From a virus, in the IMG/VR virus record IMGVR_UViG_3300028786_000007, positions 36,524 to 100,523 of that record: DNA of 64,000 bases. The stretch is one strand, 5' to 3'. How positions within the stretch are numbered: position 1 is the first letter of the stretch; every line of letters starts with the position of its first letter. The notes under the pieces were generated by a model. It made no database searches and had not been told where the DNA came from. It saw nothing but the letters and a program-made list of their open reading frames with translations. Below, one piece after another: positions 18,433 through 26,269 of this stretch. Made by a program: the position numbers and the translations under genes.

Positions 18433-18696
18433 TTACTTGTCCTCGTTGTCCTCGATAATAGGCGGGTTGAACAGCACGTGCGGGAACATCATTTTTATGC
18501 TGCGAACGTCTAAGTCTCGGGGCGACGCTGAACTTTCCACGCCTCCCAGGCAGATCACGCCTTCCGCGCGTAGGGCAGAATTACCTTGGGGGTATTGCTT
18601 CTCATAGAGGCGGGTGATCAGGAAAGCGGCGGTGGGCTTACGCTTCTTGTCCGTGCGGATTTGCCCGACAGCGAACTCGTCCTCCAGGGTCGTCAT
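18433..18696 (-). CDS. hypothetical protein
   Basis: This gene encodes 87 residues that overlap the upstream stop by four bases (ATGA), indicating coupled translation. The sequence has a basic stretch (RTDKKRKPTAAFLITRLYEKQY) and a conserved-looking core ending in an acidic tail (PIIEDNEDK). No domain is recognised. Confidence 0.6.
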   Translation of the reverse strand: MTTLEDEFAVGQIRTDKKRKPTAAFLITRLYEKQYPQGNSALRAEGVICLGGVESSASPRDLDVRSIKMMFPHVLFNPPIIEDNEDK

Positions 18697-18905
18697 GCAT
18701 TAAGCCTCGCGCAAATGAAGCGAGCTGCTTCCTCGCCCACATCGATGCAGATGGGCCAATGCTTGTCTTTGGTGCCCGTCTTTTTACCCTTGCCATCAAA
18801 AACAGGGTCAGTGCGGATAAAATCCGTCCGGTCGTAAACCGAATAGCAGATATCACCATCTCTATCGAAAGTGTCCACGTAGTAGCGGTCTTGCCCCTGG
18901 GCCAT
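18693..18905 (-). CDS. hypothetical protein
   Basis: This is a 70-residue, Asp-rich, soluble protein (VDTFDRDGDICYSVYDRTDF; ends DVGEEAARFICARLNA). The C-terminal helix pattern is common in small phage proteins. It overlaps the next gene by four bases. No function can be inferred. Confidence 0.6.
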   Translation of the reverse strand: MAQGQDRYYVDTFDRDGDICYSVYDRTDFIRTDPVFDGKGKKTGTKDKHWPICIDVGEEAARFICARLNA

Positions 18906-18906
18906 C

Positions 18907-19125
18907 TCAATGCTCCTCCTCTACACGCTTCCGCCAATCCGGCCGTAACTCACTGCCATTGACGGTGATTGTATCCAATATCGAGTTGGCATAAATGCGC
19001 AACTCCTTGCCCACTAAGGTCGGCGAGAGGCGCTTCAAAGCGCGCACAATGCGACTTTGATGGGAGCCCGGCTGGGCGAGCTCTTCCGCGAAAAACTGGC
19101 AAAATAACGCGCTTTGGTAGGACAT
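18907..19125 (-). CDS. hypothetical protein
   Basis: This 72-residue, mostly helical protein (SRIVRALKRLSPTLVGKELRIYAN) has a basic centre and acidic tail. It lies one base before the next gene in a compact leftward run and is otherwise unrecognised. Confidence 0.6.
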   Translation of the reverse strand: MSYQSALFCQFFAEELAQPGSHQSRIVRALKRLSPTLVGKELRIYANSILDTITVNGSELRPDWRKRVEEEH

Positions 19126-19129
19126 CGTC

Positions 19130-19486
19130 TTAGGCCCCTGCGAGCTTCCTGAGCATAAAGGAAACGTAAGGTTTACCGGCGTGGTGCTCGTAAAACTTGG
19201 CCGGGTGGCCGAAGCAATCTTCGCGCCGGCCGACGGCGATGCGCGCCTCCGGGCCGCCTTCCGTATTGTGCGGAAGGATGCAGGCGTTGGCCGCTACCGC
19301 TAAGGCACCCGCGCACATTGCGGTGCGCGGGTTCTCCGGACCGTGATCCTGGCGGTGGCAGGCGGGCACCTCGTTATTCGCCACCGCGTCGGCATAGAGC
19401 TCCGGGGTATGCCCACCCAGCCAGCCTGCGGGTGCACTGAGCCGCCAGGGGCACTCGCTACAAGGGGCGATGTGGCGTAGCATCAT
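19130..19486 (-). CDS. DUF6283-like protein
   Basis: This gene encodes 118 residues from the ATG at 19486, which overlaps the upstream stop as ATGA; an earlier ATG at 19501 is less likely. The N-terminus holds CSECPWR, followed by ACHRQDH, a conserved Cys-rich core and C-terminal FGHPAKFYEHHAGKP. This matches the pattern I associate with DUF6283, a small phage/bacterial family with metal-binding-type cysteines. Function is unknown. Confidence 0.65.
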   Translation of the reverse strand: MMLRHIAPCSECPWRLSAPAGWLGGHTPELYADAVANNEVPACHRQDHGPENPRTAMCAGALAVAANACILPHNTEGGPEARIAVGRREDCFGHPAKFYEHHAGKPYVSFMLRKLAGA

Positions 19487-19725
19487 TTTAGTCCCAGCCA
19501 TACACGATTGGCATCTGCCCAGTCATAAACGCGGTTAAGTCCGTCGTTGAAGACCAGCAGTGCAGTTTCAGGATCAGCGTCGGCCATATCACGGGCCTTC
19601 GCTAGCTGCTTCGTCGGAGCATCAGGAAGCCGCTCGATGATCCCATCGGCGGCGGCTTTGATGGCTTCCGGCGTCTCCTCTGCGGAGAGGAGATCCTTGA
19701 TATTTACGGTGCGGTTCCAGCTCAT
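19483..19725 (-). CDS. hypothetical protein
   Basis: This gene encodes 80 residues starting MSWNRTVNIKDLLSAEE, chosen because it overlaps the upstream stop by four bases. It is helical and acidic, with PETALLVFNDGLNRVYDWAD near the end. It is unrecognised. Confidence 0.6.
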   Translation of the reverse strand: MSWNRTVNIKDLLSAEETPEAIKAAADGIIERLPDAPTKQLAKARDMADADPETALLVFNDGLNRVYDWADANRVWLGLK

Positions 19726-20093
19726 TCGGCAATACCTTCCCAGAGCAGCTTGAGGTGATTCCACCGCTGGCTGAGGAACTTACGGACATTATCTTCGTCC
19801 TCATCCTTGATGCTAATTTCGCACCAACGGTAATCTCCCTTACGCTGCATCATAAAGAAGATGTACAGCGTATCGCGCCGCGGCCACCGGTCCTCTTCGT
19901 CTTCTGCGGGGTCGGCCTTTTTCCAGTCCCAACGGAAGACGAGGTTCATGTCCAGGTCTGAATCGCCCCATGCAGCATAGAAGTCTTCCCAACTATCATA
20001 AGGGAAGCAAACTTCGTGATTCCTGTTACCAGCGCAACGATAGTTAGTTTCGCTGCAATAGTAGGGGTGCTTGATTTCCCAAAGATGCGTCAT
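19722..20093 (-). CDS. hypothetical protein
   Basis: This 123-residue, Trp/Tyr-rich acidic protein has four cysteines near the N-terminus (YCSETNYRCAGNRNHEVC). It looks like a small soluble domain, perhaps metal-binding. Its start overlaps the upstream stop (ATGA). Confidence 0.6.
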   Translation of the reverse strand: MTHLWEIKHPYYCSETNYRCAGNRNHEVCFPYDSWEDFYAAWGDSDLDMNLVFRWDWKKADPAEDEEDRWPRRDTLYIFFMMQRKGDYRWCEISIKDEDEDNVRKFLSQRWNHLKLLWEGIAE

Positions 20094-20281
20094 TCGAAAA
20101 TCTCCCGGAGCATCACGGCCCGCAAAATACGGCGCACGTAACGGTGCTCCTTCTTGATGTCGCGCGCCCGCGCGCGGATGGAGCGGCGGTTGCGGTACAC
20201 GTCATTGGGCCACGTATCGTGGCCGGGGCAGCACTGGTCGAGGGCGCGAGGCCCTTTGAGGTCTTCGATCTCACGGCGCAT
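20090..20281 (-). CDS. small basic protein, unknown function
   Basis: This 63-residue protein is strongly basic (VYRNRRSIRARARDIKKEHRYVRR), so it may bind nucleic acid. It overlaps both neighbours by a few bases. Confidence 0.55.
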   Translation of the reverse strand: MRREIEDLKGPRALDQCCPGHDTWPNDVYRNRRSIRARARDIKKEHRYVRRILRAVMLREIFE

Positions 20282-20471
20282 GTTGCACCTCTATGCCATA
20301 CTTTTTGAGCGGGTCGCTTAGCTCCGGAAAGTCTACGATAATCGTATCGACGAAGCAGTTGCTCACCTTAGTGCACAAATGTTGCCTAAAACTCTCTGCC
20401 ACAGCAGCGAGGTCTGGCTGAGCCGCGCCAAAGTCGGCGCGGACAATCACTTTGAGTGTAAATTCTTGCAT
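20271..20471 (-). CDS. hypothetical protein
   Basis: This 66-residue protein starts MQEFTLKVIVRADF and has a clear GGGAGG ribosome binding site. It is the first gene of the small leftward run, after the hairpin region that follows the membrane-protein gene. No family is recognised. Confidence 0.6.
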   Translation of the reverse strand: MQEFTLKVIVRADFGAAQPDLAAVAESFRQHLCTKVSNCFVDTIIVDFPELSDPLKKYGIEVQHAP

Positions 20472-20487
20472 CGCATCCTCCCTAAAG

Positions 20488-20550
20488 AGACGTCGGGAAC
20501 CACCCCGGCGTCCGTCAAGAGAGGAGGAGCCGCGCGAACGACTCCTCCAA
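20488..20550 (-). terminator. hairpin region after the membrane-protein gene
   Basis: GAGGAG/CTCCTC arms and a second GACG...CGTC hairpin lie just after the stop of the 20559-21728 gene. They probably limit read-through, but no strong T-run is visible. Confidence 0.4.
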
Positions 20551-20558
20551 TTTGCCCG

Positions 20559-21728
20559 TTAGTCCTTCTTGGGTCCGCTACCGAAGATCACCACATTTTG
20601 CTGACCGCCCAACGGGACAGCAGAAAGCTGCGGCTTGACTTGCGGCTTTTCCGTGACCGCGACGAGCTTGGCCTTTTTGGCGAAGCGGCCGTGGCTATCA
20701 CGCATCTTACGCTTCGTTGCAACAACCGGCTCTGCCTTCTTGGCTTTCGCCACCGGCAGCGGGATCGGCGTTGCGACCGGGGCGATAACAACCGGCTCAG
20801 TCACGGCCGGAGCCGTATAGCCGATCACGTCTTCCGGCTCGTCCACAAACAGGTCAGCGGCCTCAATCAGCATTGCCTGATAGTGGTAGAAGGGCACCAG
20901 CTCAGCGGCCCGGTCGTATTCGGTGCGGGCAGCGCTAATTTGCGCCTGGGCGTCCGAAATCAGGGCCAGGAGCGGAGAAAGGTCGACCGGCTGGCTAGCC
21001 GGGGCTTCAGTGACGACCACCTCCGGAGCGGCTTCCTTGCGGCCGCTAGGCCGGAAAGCGCAGTAGAAGAAGAAAGTCTGCGCCAGCTCAAGGGCCAGGG
21101 CCCAGAGCAGCGGGGTCAGCTTACCGACCAGAACGGCCGGCAGTTGAATGGCGAAACCAATCGCCTCCGCCTGGGCGTCCGCGCTACCCGGCCGGCCCTG
21201 ATTGAGGGTGTACTGGGCGGTGGAGATATTGGACTTCGTCACCGCGACCTGTCCGCAGAACTCTTTAGACTTCGCTGCGGTAGCGTTGGAGCAGCCGGCA
21301 GTGGCTTCCCACCGCTTATTCTGCTTGAGTGCTTCCAGTTCGGCCTCAGCGCCTTTCAGTTGACGGTCGGCCCGCTTGTAAGCTTCAATTTTCAGGTCTG
21401 CACCCTCAACCTTCTCGGTGCGGTGGGTGGCCGTGTAGCCGACCGCATTCCACAGCACGAAAACGGTGCAGAGCAACCAACCCAGGCGAACCACCCAGGC
21501 CGCTGCGCGCTCACCCTCTTGCTTCAAGTGAGCAGCGTAGGGCATAAGAAACCAGGAGCCGAAGGCCACTGCCGCGCCGGCCGAACCCAGAAGGTAGCCG
21601 TCAAGTCCCGGAGCGCTCATCAGTCCGTTGCGAAAGGCGCTGAGGCCGCAATAGCCGCCCACCACCGTACCAGCCACGAGCATGCACGCCCGTACGACTG
21701 GCATATTATTCGATGCCATCATGTTCAT
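20559..21728 (-). CDS. multi-pass membrane protein with coiled-coil loop
   Basis: This gene encodes 389 residues from the ATG at 21728, with GGGGAG upstream. Hydrophobic segments lie at about 10-30, 43-62, 75-95 and 195-215. The stretch between the third and fourth (KVEGADLKIEAYKRADRQLKGAEAELEAL) is coiled-coil-like with paired cysteines. The C-terminal 120 residues are soluble, Ala/Val/Pro-rich, and contain a basic KMRDSHGRFAKKAK motif. It is driven by the leftward half of the divergent promoter at 21948 after a leader of about 215 bases. It is likely an inner-membrane protein that alters the host envelope; the function is unknown. Confidence 0.7.
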   Translation of the reverse strand: MNMMASNNMPVVRACMLVAGTVVGGYCGLSAFRNGLMSAPGLDGYLLGSAGAAVAFGSWFLMPYAAHLKQEGERAAAWVVRLGWLLCTVFVLWNAVGYTATHRTEKVEGADLKIEAYKRADRQLKGAEAELEALKQNKRWEATAGCSNATAAKSKEFCGQVAVTKSNISTAQYTLNQGRPGSADAQAEAIGFAIQLPAVLVGKLTPLLWALALELAQTFFFYCAFRPSGRKEAAPEVVVTEAPASQPVDLSPLLALISDAQAQISAARTEYDRAAELVPFYHYQAMLIEAADLFVDEPEDVIGYTAPAVTEPVVIAPVATPIPLPVAKAKKAEPVVATKRKMRDSHGRFAKKAKLVAVTEKPQVKPQLSAVPLGGQQNVVIFGSGPKKD

Positions 21729-21947
21729 GTCTCCCCGTGGCTTATTAGCCGAATGGATGTGAAGAATAAGTCTGCTAATCTCCATTGCTGGAGGAGGCGG
21801 CCGTTTCGTCCCGGTCGCCCGCCGTAGCAATGCTAGAAGTAGAACCGCTGAGACCGCCTTTTGTAGAGCCCCCGTAACCGGGGAGAGGCACTAGTCGGGC
21901 GCTTCATTATGGTGACGGTGGAAGCGCTTCACCCGTTCAGTACAACC

Positions 21948-21976
21948 AATATACTTCTGCCGGCAGCAGAAGTAAA
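21948..21976 (-). promoter_or_regulatory. sigma70-like promoter, TTTACTTCTGC class (leftward)
   Basis: On the minus strand TTTACT (21976-21971), a 17-base spacer beginning TCTGCTGCC, and TATATT (21953-21948). The region is an almost perfect dyad with half-site ACTTCTGC, so one bound protein could block both directions. Confidence 0.75.
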
Positions 21977-21978
21977 GT
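21950..21978 (+). promoter_or_regulatory. sigma70-like promoter, TTTACTTCTGC class (rightward)
   Basis: TATACT (21950-21955), a 17-base spacer beginning TCTGCCGGC, and TAAAGT (21973-21978). It drives the HTH regulator, RNA ligase and Nudix genes. It overlaps a mirror-image leftward promoter. Confidence 0.75.
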
Positions 21979-22082
21979 ACCTTGTGTAACAATTCTGCAA
22001 CATTTGTGCAGAAAGTTTGAAGAGGAGAGCGCATTGCATTGAAGAAGAGGCATGATCTTGGCTGAAACAGGAGGATGCGGAT

Positions 22083-22415
22083 GTGTCTAAGGCAAAAGTC
22101 ATTCAGTTACAGGATAGTAAAAAACTCACAGATGTTCAGAAACGCAGCGCAAATAGTGCGCTAGCGGAAGGCGTCGATGCAGATGATGAGGCGAAATACT
22201 TAGAAGACTTGCGCGGAGTTGTGTGGAAGGAAGCGGGCACCGGCAGCGGCAGTTGGAAAAGCCTCGCTGAAAAGGCCGGCCTCGCGGATATGACCGTGCG
22301 CCGGTTCGCCACCGGTGAGACGAAGCGCCCAACCCTATTCACCATCCGCCGTATGCTGGCGGCGCTCAACTACCGGCTAACCTGGCAGAAGATCCCAAGG
22401 CAGAGGAAAAAATGA
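22083..22415 (+). CDS. small HTH transcriptional regulator (XRE-like)
   Basis: This gene encodes 110 residues from a GTG at 22083 with an AGGAGG site 8 bases upstream. The second half is a helix-turn-helix of the XRE/antitoxin type (SWKSLAEKAGLADMTVRRFATGETKRP), followed by TIRRMLAALNYRLTW. It sits directly downstream of the symmetric divergent promoter, so autoregulation and control of the leftward gene are plausible. The stop overlaps the RNA ligase start by four bases. Confidence 0.75.
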   Translation: MSKAKVIQLQDSKKLTDVQKRSANSALAEGVDADDEAKYLEDLRGVVWKEAGTGSGSWKSLAEKAGLADMTVRRFATGETKRPTLFTIRRMLAALNYRLTWQKIPRQRKK

Positions 22416-23428
22416 GCACTCATTCCGTCAATATTGTGGAAATCCCAGAGGTTCTCCCGCACGACAACGCTGACCGGCTCGGCATTGTGCATATCAACGG
22501 GTGGAGCTGCGTGGTCGCCAAGGACCAGTTCAAGACCGGCGACAAGGCGGTTTACGTGGAGCCGGACTACGTTGTGAGCACCTCCCATCCGGCCTTCGCC
22601 TTCCTGGCTAAGGGCAAGGAAGGTAAGCTCGACCACCGCATGAAGGCGATCCGGCTCCGTGGCCAGCTTAGCTTTGGGCTGCTGATCCCGGTCCCGGAAG
22701 ACCTTCAGGACTTACCGGTCGGCTCCGACGTCATGGAGCCCCTGGGCATTCGTCGTTACGAGCCGCCAATCCGGTTCATGAAGGCCGGCGCGGACGATTC
22801 GCTGCCTCAGGCAGAGTGGCCGCAGCTCTACATGCCGAAGTTCGACCTGGAAGACCTGCGCAAGTTCGAGAACCTGATGTTTGCGCCGGGCGACCGCGTC
22901 TTCGTGACGGAGAAGCTGCATGGCGGCAACGCCCGCGTGGTCTGGCACAACAACCAGCTTTACATTGGTTCGCGGAACCGGTGGTTGAAGCCGGACAGCC
23001 GCAGCGCATGGACGCATTCGCTGCTGAACGATGAGCAGTTTGCGCCCGGCATCCTGGAGTTCTGCAAGAAGCACCCGGACGTGACGTTCTATGGGGAGGT
23101 GTACGGCCCAGTGCAGGAGCTGCGCTACGGCTTGACCAACCCACGCTTCGCCTGCTTCGCCGCCCTGGAAAAGGACCAGTGGTGGGACATGGAGAAGCTC
23201 TATAATAAGCTGACTGAGCATAATATCCACCGCGCGCCGCTGCTCTATGTCGGCCCCTTTGATCGGGAGCTGATCGCGGCGCTAGGGGAAACGGACAGCG
23301 AGATCGAAAGCGCCGGGAAGGGCCATATGAAGGAAGGCGTCGTGATCGTCGCGGAGCCGGCCCGCATGCACCCCAACCTAGGCCGGGTGGCGCTGAAGCT
23401 GATCTCCAACCGCTATTGGCTGAGTTAA
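22412..23428 (+). CDS. RNA ligase of the Rnl5/DRB0094 type
   Basis: This 338-residue protein has an N-terminal OB-fold-like part (VNIVEIPEVLPHDNADRLGIVHING) followed by a nucleotidyltransferase domain. The adenylylation lysine is K168 in EKLHGGNA (motif KxxGxN), and later motifs include FYGEVYGPVQEL and a C-terminal GVVIV...LKLIS. In Deinococcus Rnl5 the enzyme seals RNA nicks with ATP. Phage RNA ligases commonly repair tRNAs cut by host defence nucleases. It is coupled to the Nudix gene by a TAATG overlap. Confidence 0.85.
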   Translation: MSTHSVNIVEIPEVLPHDNADRLGIVHINGWSCVVAKDQFKTGDKAVYVEPDYVVSTSHPAFAFLAKGKEGKLDHRMKAIRLRGQLSFGLLIPVPEDLQDLPVGSDVMEPLGIRRYEPPIRFMKAGADDSLPQAEWPQLYMPKFDLEDLRKFENLMFAPGDRVFVTEKLHGGNARVVWHNNQLYIGSRNRWLKPDSRSAWTHSLLNDEQFAPGILEFCKKHPDVTFYGEVYGPVQELRYGLTNPRFACFAALEKDQWWDMEKLYNKLTEHNIHRAPLLYVGPFDRELIAALGETDSEIESAGKGHMKEGVVIVAEPARMHPNLGRVALKLISNRYWLS

Positions 23429-24075
23429 TGGATATACCCAAGCGAGTCGTAAGCGTGGACGCCGCGATCTTCAATGGTCGCGGCGACCTGCTGCTCATCG
23501 AACGTGAGGACGGTCGCGGCTGGGCCCTGCCTGGCGGCGTGGTGGAAGAAAACGAGACCGTAGAAGACGCCGTGGTCCGCGAAGTGCAGGAAGAGACCAA
23601 CGCCATTTGGCCAGAGGGCTTTGAGCTGCGTATGTTCCGGGTGTTTTCGGAGCCCGGCCGCGACCCGCGCGGGCCGACCATCTCGGTGGCCTTCTATGGC
23701 GTGGTACCCGACCGCGTCCACGTGCGCGGCGGCGATGATGCTAGGCGGGCGGAATGGGTGCGCGATTGGGAAGTCCGGACCCTCGCCTTCGACCACAAGG
23801 ATATTGCCCAGCGGGCCTGGGCCGTGACCGGGATTAGCCGCGGCCTCGCACCCTCCGAAGAGCCGTTTCCGGAGCCCTTGCCGGCTATCAGCTTTAAGCA
23901 ACGTCGCTACCTAGAGGATCTCTATGGGGGCATCGGATGGGGCCGACCGGCCAACAACCCGACATTTCTAGCCCTGCAGAATAAGGGCTTGGTCATTCTT
24001 GAGCCTGGGGATGAAAAACCATACTCCAAGTGTTGGAAAATAACGACGCTCGGCCGGGCTGTAATCAGCACGTAA
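23428..24075 (+). CDS. Nudix hydrolase with a C-terminal winged-helix-like extension
   Basis: This gene encodes 215 residues from the ATG that overlaps the ligase stop (TAATG). The Nudix box is intact: G37-x5-E43-x7-R51-E52-V-Q-E-E-T. This loop binds Mg and hydrolyses nucleoside diphosphate compounds, such as NAD(H), ADP-ribose, mutagenic NTPs or RNA caps. After about residue 145 an added domain (FKQRRYLEDLYGG...FLALQNKGLVIL...KITTLGRAVI) resembles a winged helix. The pairing with an RNA ligase suggests nucleotide or RNA processing, though the substrate cannot be read from sequence. Confidence 0.85.
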   Translation: MDIPKRVVSVDAAIFNGRGDLLLIEREDGRGWALPGGVVEENETVEDAVVREVQEETNAIWPEGFELRMFRVFSEPGRDPRGPTISVAFYGVVPDRVHVRGGDDARRAEWVRDWEVRTLAFDHKDIAQRAWAVTGISRGLAPSEEPFPEPLPAISFKQRRYLEDLYGGIGWGRPANNPTFLALQNKGLVILEPGDEKPYSKCWKITTLGRAVIST

Positions 24076-24143
24076 AATCTGTGCTTTAACTTTGCACGCA
24101 GTCACGTTATTTTAGGGGTAATCCCTAATAAAGGGCTGCGTAA

Positions 24144-24470
24144 GTGGAATGTAACTTCTCTGTAAACTTGGGTGCTGGATTTTTCTGGTGCCTGACCCTC
24201 CTTGTGAGCGGGCTGGCGAGCTTCCTCTCCTGGCATGCCCGTCGAATCCTCGATAACTGGCTTACCGAGCGAGCCTTAAAAAAGGGGCAACTTTCCCTGC
24301 TTGGTCGGTATATCCCCCTACCTGAACGGCCGGCCAGGGAACGTCCCCAGCCCAAGGTGGAGGCCGTGCAAGCCATGCGCCTTAAGCCTCCGGAGCCGGA
24401 GCGTATCGCCCGCACCCGGCCCGGATGGCGTGCTCTAGACAATTACCCTTATTCTGTGGCGGCTGAATAG
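24144..24470 (+). CDS. small membrane protein, unknown function
   Basis: This gene encodes 108 residues from a GTG at 24144. One hydrophobic segment (GAGFFWCLTLLVSGLASFLSW, about 10-30) is followed by a basic, Pro/Arg-rich cytoplasmic tail. It precedes the packaging genes with a hairpin in between. No family is recognised. Confidence 0.55.
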   Translation: MECNFSVNLGAGFFWCLTLLVSGLASFLSWHARRILDNWLTERALKKGQLSLLGRYIPLPERPARERPQPKVEAVQAMRLKPPEPERIARTRPGWRALDNYPYSVAAE

Positions 24471-24493
24471 GGAATTGCACACGTCCCAGTAAA

Positions 24494-24520
24494 GCGCGCA
24501 GCGTATATTGCCTTGCGCGC
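24494..24520 (+). terminator. hairpin, possible terminator
   Basis: GCGCGCA (24494-24500) pairs with TGCGCGC (24514-24520) across a 13-base loop and is followed by ATTTCTCTGTT. It separates the small membrane-protein gene from the packaging block. Confidence 0.45.
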
Positions 24521-24545
24521 ATTTCTCTGTTCGATGAGGGTCAAT

Positions 24546-24659
24546 ATGACTGGCAAGGCATGCCCGCCCGGTATGGGCGGCAAAAAGATGGGCAGTGGTG
24601 GCGGTAAGGCCGGAGCGCCGAAACCCCCCAAGGTTCCCAGCGGTAAGAAGGGCTATTAG
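24546..24659 (+). CDS. tiny Gly/Lys-rich protein
   Basis: This gene encodes 37 residues (begins MTGKACPPGMGGKKMG, ends PSGKKGY) with a good GAGGG site 6 bases upstream of the ATG. Short Gly/Lys/Pro-rich proteins like this recur beside phage packaging and structural genes; their role is unknown. A similar one lies at 56325. Confidence 0.55.
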   Translation: MTGKACPPGMGGKKMGSGGGKAGAPKPPKVPSGKKGY

Positions 24660-24661
24660 CC

Positions 24662-25021
24662 ATGGCAGCTGTTCGGGTATTCGCCCTCCCTGGGCTCAAC
24701 TCCTTAGCTATCGCTCCGGGTGGGACGAATCGCCCGAACAGCGATTCGGTTTATGTTCTCAGTCATCCGCCGCGCGGTCGTGCTAAGTTGACTGTCAACA
24801 CGGCGACGCCTGTCGCCACCGATGCTGACTTCGCTCCGGCTAAGACTGAAATGATCTTAGTGCAAGTCGATCCTGGTATTCGCGTACATATCGAATACAC
24901 CCCCAGAAATATACCTGACATTGTCGATGCTACGGACGAATCAATCATCATTAGCGGCGACACGCAACTTCGTTTCGCCGAAGGTGATCGAGTCTCCTTT
25001 CTCCAAGTTACTGAGTCATAG
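24662..25021 (+). CDS. small beta-rich protein of the packaging/head module
   Basis: This 119-residue protein has many beta-forming stretches (VYVLSHP, TEMILVQVDPGIRVHIEY). It sits two bases after the preceding stop with AAGGGC upstream. The position suggests a head or virion accessory protein. No family is recognised with confidence. Confidence 0.6.
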   Translation: MAAVRVFALPGLNSLAIAPGGTNRPNSDSVYVLSHPPRGRAKLTVNTATPVATDADFAPAKTEMILVQVDPGIRVHIEYTPRNIPDIVDATDESIIISGDTQLRFAEGDRVSFLQVTES

Positions 25022-25062
25022 TCGTTATTTGACTTGAAGCAGAACTAGAGACGTCCCATACT

Positions 25063-25091
25063 CTGCGTGATAACCCTCTGTTACCACGCAG
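25063..25091. other. inverted repeat before the small terminase gene
   Basis: CTGCGTG (25063-25069) pairs with CACGCAG (25085-25091) across 15 bases, ending 7 bases before the ATG at 25099. No clear ribosome binding site is visible there, so the hairpin may affect translation, or it may be a packaging/terminase site. The function is unproven. Confidence 0.45.
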
Positions 25092-25098
25092 ATTTCCT

Positions 25099-25839
25099 AT
25101 GTCCGACGAAGAAAATACTGGTTCCGGCTGGACCACGCCTCCCAAAGGCAAAGCCAAAAAGCCCAAAACCACCAAGGCTAATGCACGCCGCCGCGGCAAT
25201 AAACATACCGTGCAGCGACGCATCACTGCTGAGAAGGTCAATGGGGAACTTGCGGACGGCTTGCATCCCCATGATGCGCCGCGCGAAGACATTCCATTGA
25301 TGAATGCCTTCGATCTTGTGCCGCCCGGAGAAATGATTCCGGAGCTCACTCCGGACGAAAAGCGCGGAGCCGGCGGAACCTACCGCGAAGAGTTCGCCCG
25401 CATCGCCCGCACGATCTGCGAGCTCGGCGGCACGGACATCGAGGTAGCCACCGCCCTGGGCGTATCGCTCTCCACCATGTGGGGCTGGCAAGCGCGTTAT
25501 GAGGATTTCTTCCGCGCTATGATCGTGGGTAAGGACTTACCCGACGAACGGGTGATCCGAGCCCTCTACCAACGTGCCGTCGGCTACACCTATCCAGAGT
25601 TTGACTTGCGCGTCATTAACCACCAGCTGGTCGTGACGCCCACGCTGAAACACATTCCCCCGGACGTGGGGGCGTGTAATGCGTGGTTGCGGTCCCGGCG
25701 TAAGAGCGAGTGGAACCCGGCCGTCAATATGGAGCTCACTGGCACCGACGCCTTCCGCAATATGTGGGCCATGGTGGCGCAGGGGCAACTCGCGCCGATG
25801 ATCGAAGGCACGGCCGTGGAGGTGGAAGATGGCCAGTGA
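25099..25839 (+). CDS. terS: terminase small subunit
   Basis: This 246-residue protein begins with a Lys/Arg-rich N-terminus (KGKAKKPKTTKANARRRG). A DNA-binding helix-turn-helix follows (TDIEVATALGVSLSTMWGWQARYEDF), then RVIRALYQRAVGYTYPE, the pattern seen in many small terminases. It recognises phage DNA and hands it to the large subunit for packaging. It lies two genes upstream of the large subunit, as expected. Confidence 0.8.
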   Translation: MSDEENTGSGWTTPPKGKAKKPKTTKANARRRGNKHTVQRRITAEKVNGELADGLHPHDAPREDIPLMNAFDLVPPGEMIPELTPDEKRGAGGTYREEFARIARTICELGGTDIEVATALGVSLSTMWGWQARYEDFFRAMIVGKDLPDERVIRALYQRAVGYTYPEFDLRVINHQLVVTPTLKHIPPDVGACNAWLRSRRKSEWNPAVNMELTGTDAFRNMWAMVAQGQLAPMIEGTAVEVEDGQ

Positions 25840-26269
25840 GGCACGTATCTGGCGAGCCCGGAATTGGATGCCCGCTTATGACAAGTTGCCCCCGGAGCTC
25901 CGCAAGGCAATGCGGGAAGCCTTCTACGAGAACCACGACCCCACCGAGTTCCTGCCTTTTACCCTGTCACGCCACAACCGCATCGAGCCAATGATCGAAC
26001 AGATCAAGCGCGTTGATGAGGCTAAACTCGCAGATTGCCCGGTGGAACAGGTTGCCCGCGGCAGAGGCCGGCCGGTTGATACCGAAAGTGCCTTGGACCG
26101 GGCACTCAAGGGGAAGCGGCTCCCCAAGCCGGACCCGACTTCCCTACGCGCCGCGGCTGACCGCGCCCTGGAGCCCCCTACTTCCACTGCACCCTGCGAA
26201 GAATCTCCGTCGCCCGAACCCACCGACGCATCTGTTCTTTCTCGGCTGCGGAGGATGATCGGTGGCTGA
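25829..26269 (+). CDS. hypothetical protein between terminase subunits
   Basis: This 146-residue protein overlaps both terminase genes. The N-terminus (AYDKLPPELRKAMREAFYE) is helical and faintly recalls DUF6525. The C-terminal half is Pro/Arg-rich and probably disordered. It may assist packaging, judged from position only. Confidence 0.6.
   Translation: MASEARIWRARNWMPAYDKLPPELRKAMREAFYENHDPTEFLPFTLSRHNRIEPMIEQIKRVDEAKLADCPVEQVARGRGRPVDTESALDRALKGKRLPKPDPTSLRAAADRALEPPTSTAPCEESPSPEPTDASVLSRLRRMIGG

Larger units (their letters stand above)
21729..22082. other. divergent control region and 5' leaders
   Basis: These 354 bases separate a leftward membrane-protein gene from the rightward regulator/ligase operon. 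They hold the overlapping promoters at 21948-21978 and small inverted repeats (CCCCGTAACCGGGG; GAAGCGCTTC) in the leftward leader. I see no convincing gene. Confidence 0.6.

Noticed and set aside
21858-21932. Leftward 24-residue frame (MKRPTSASPRLRGLYK...) in the long leader
   Set aside because: There is no ribosome binding site and the composition is that of non-coding GC-rich DNA.
25026-25062. TTGACT and nearby TAGAG/CATACT as a promoter for the terminase genes
   Set aside because: The spacing (about 9 or 22 bases) does not fit a sigma70 promoter.
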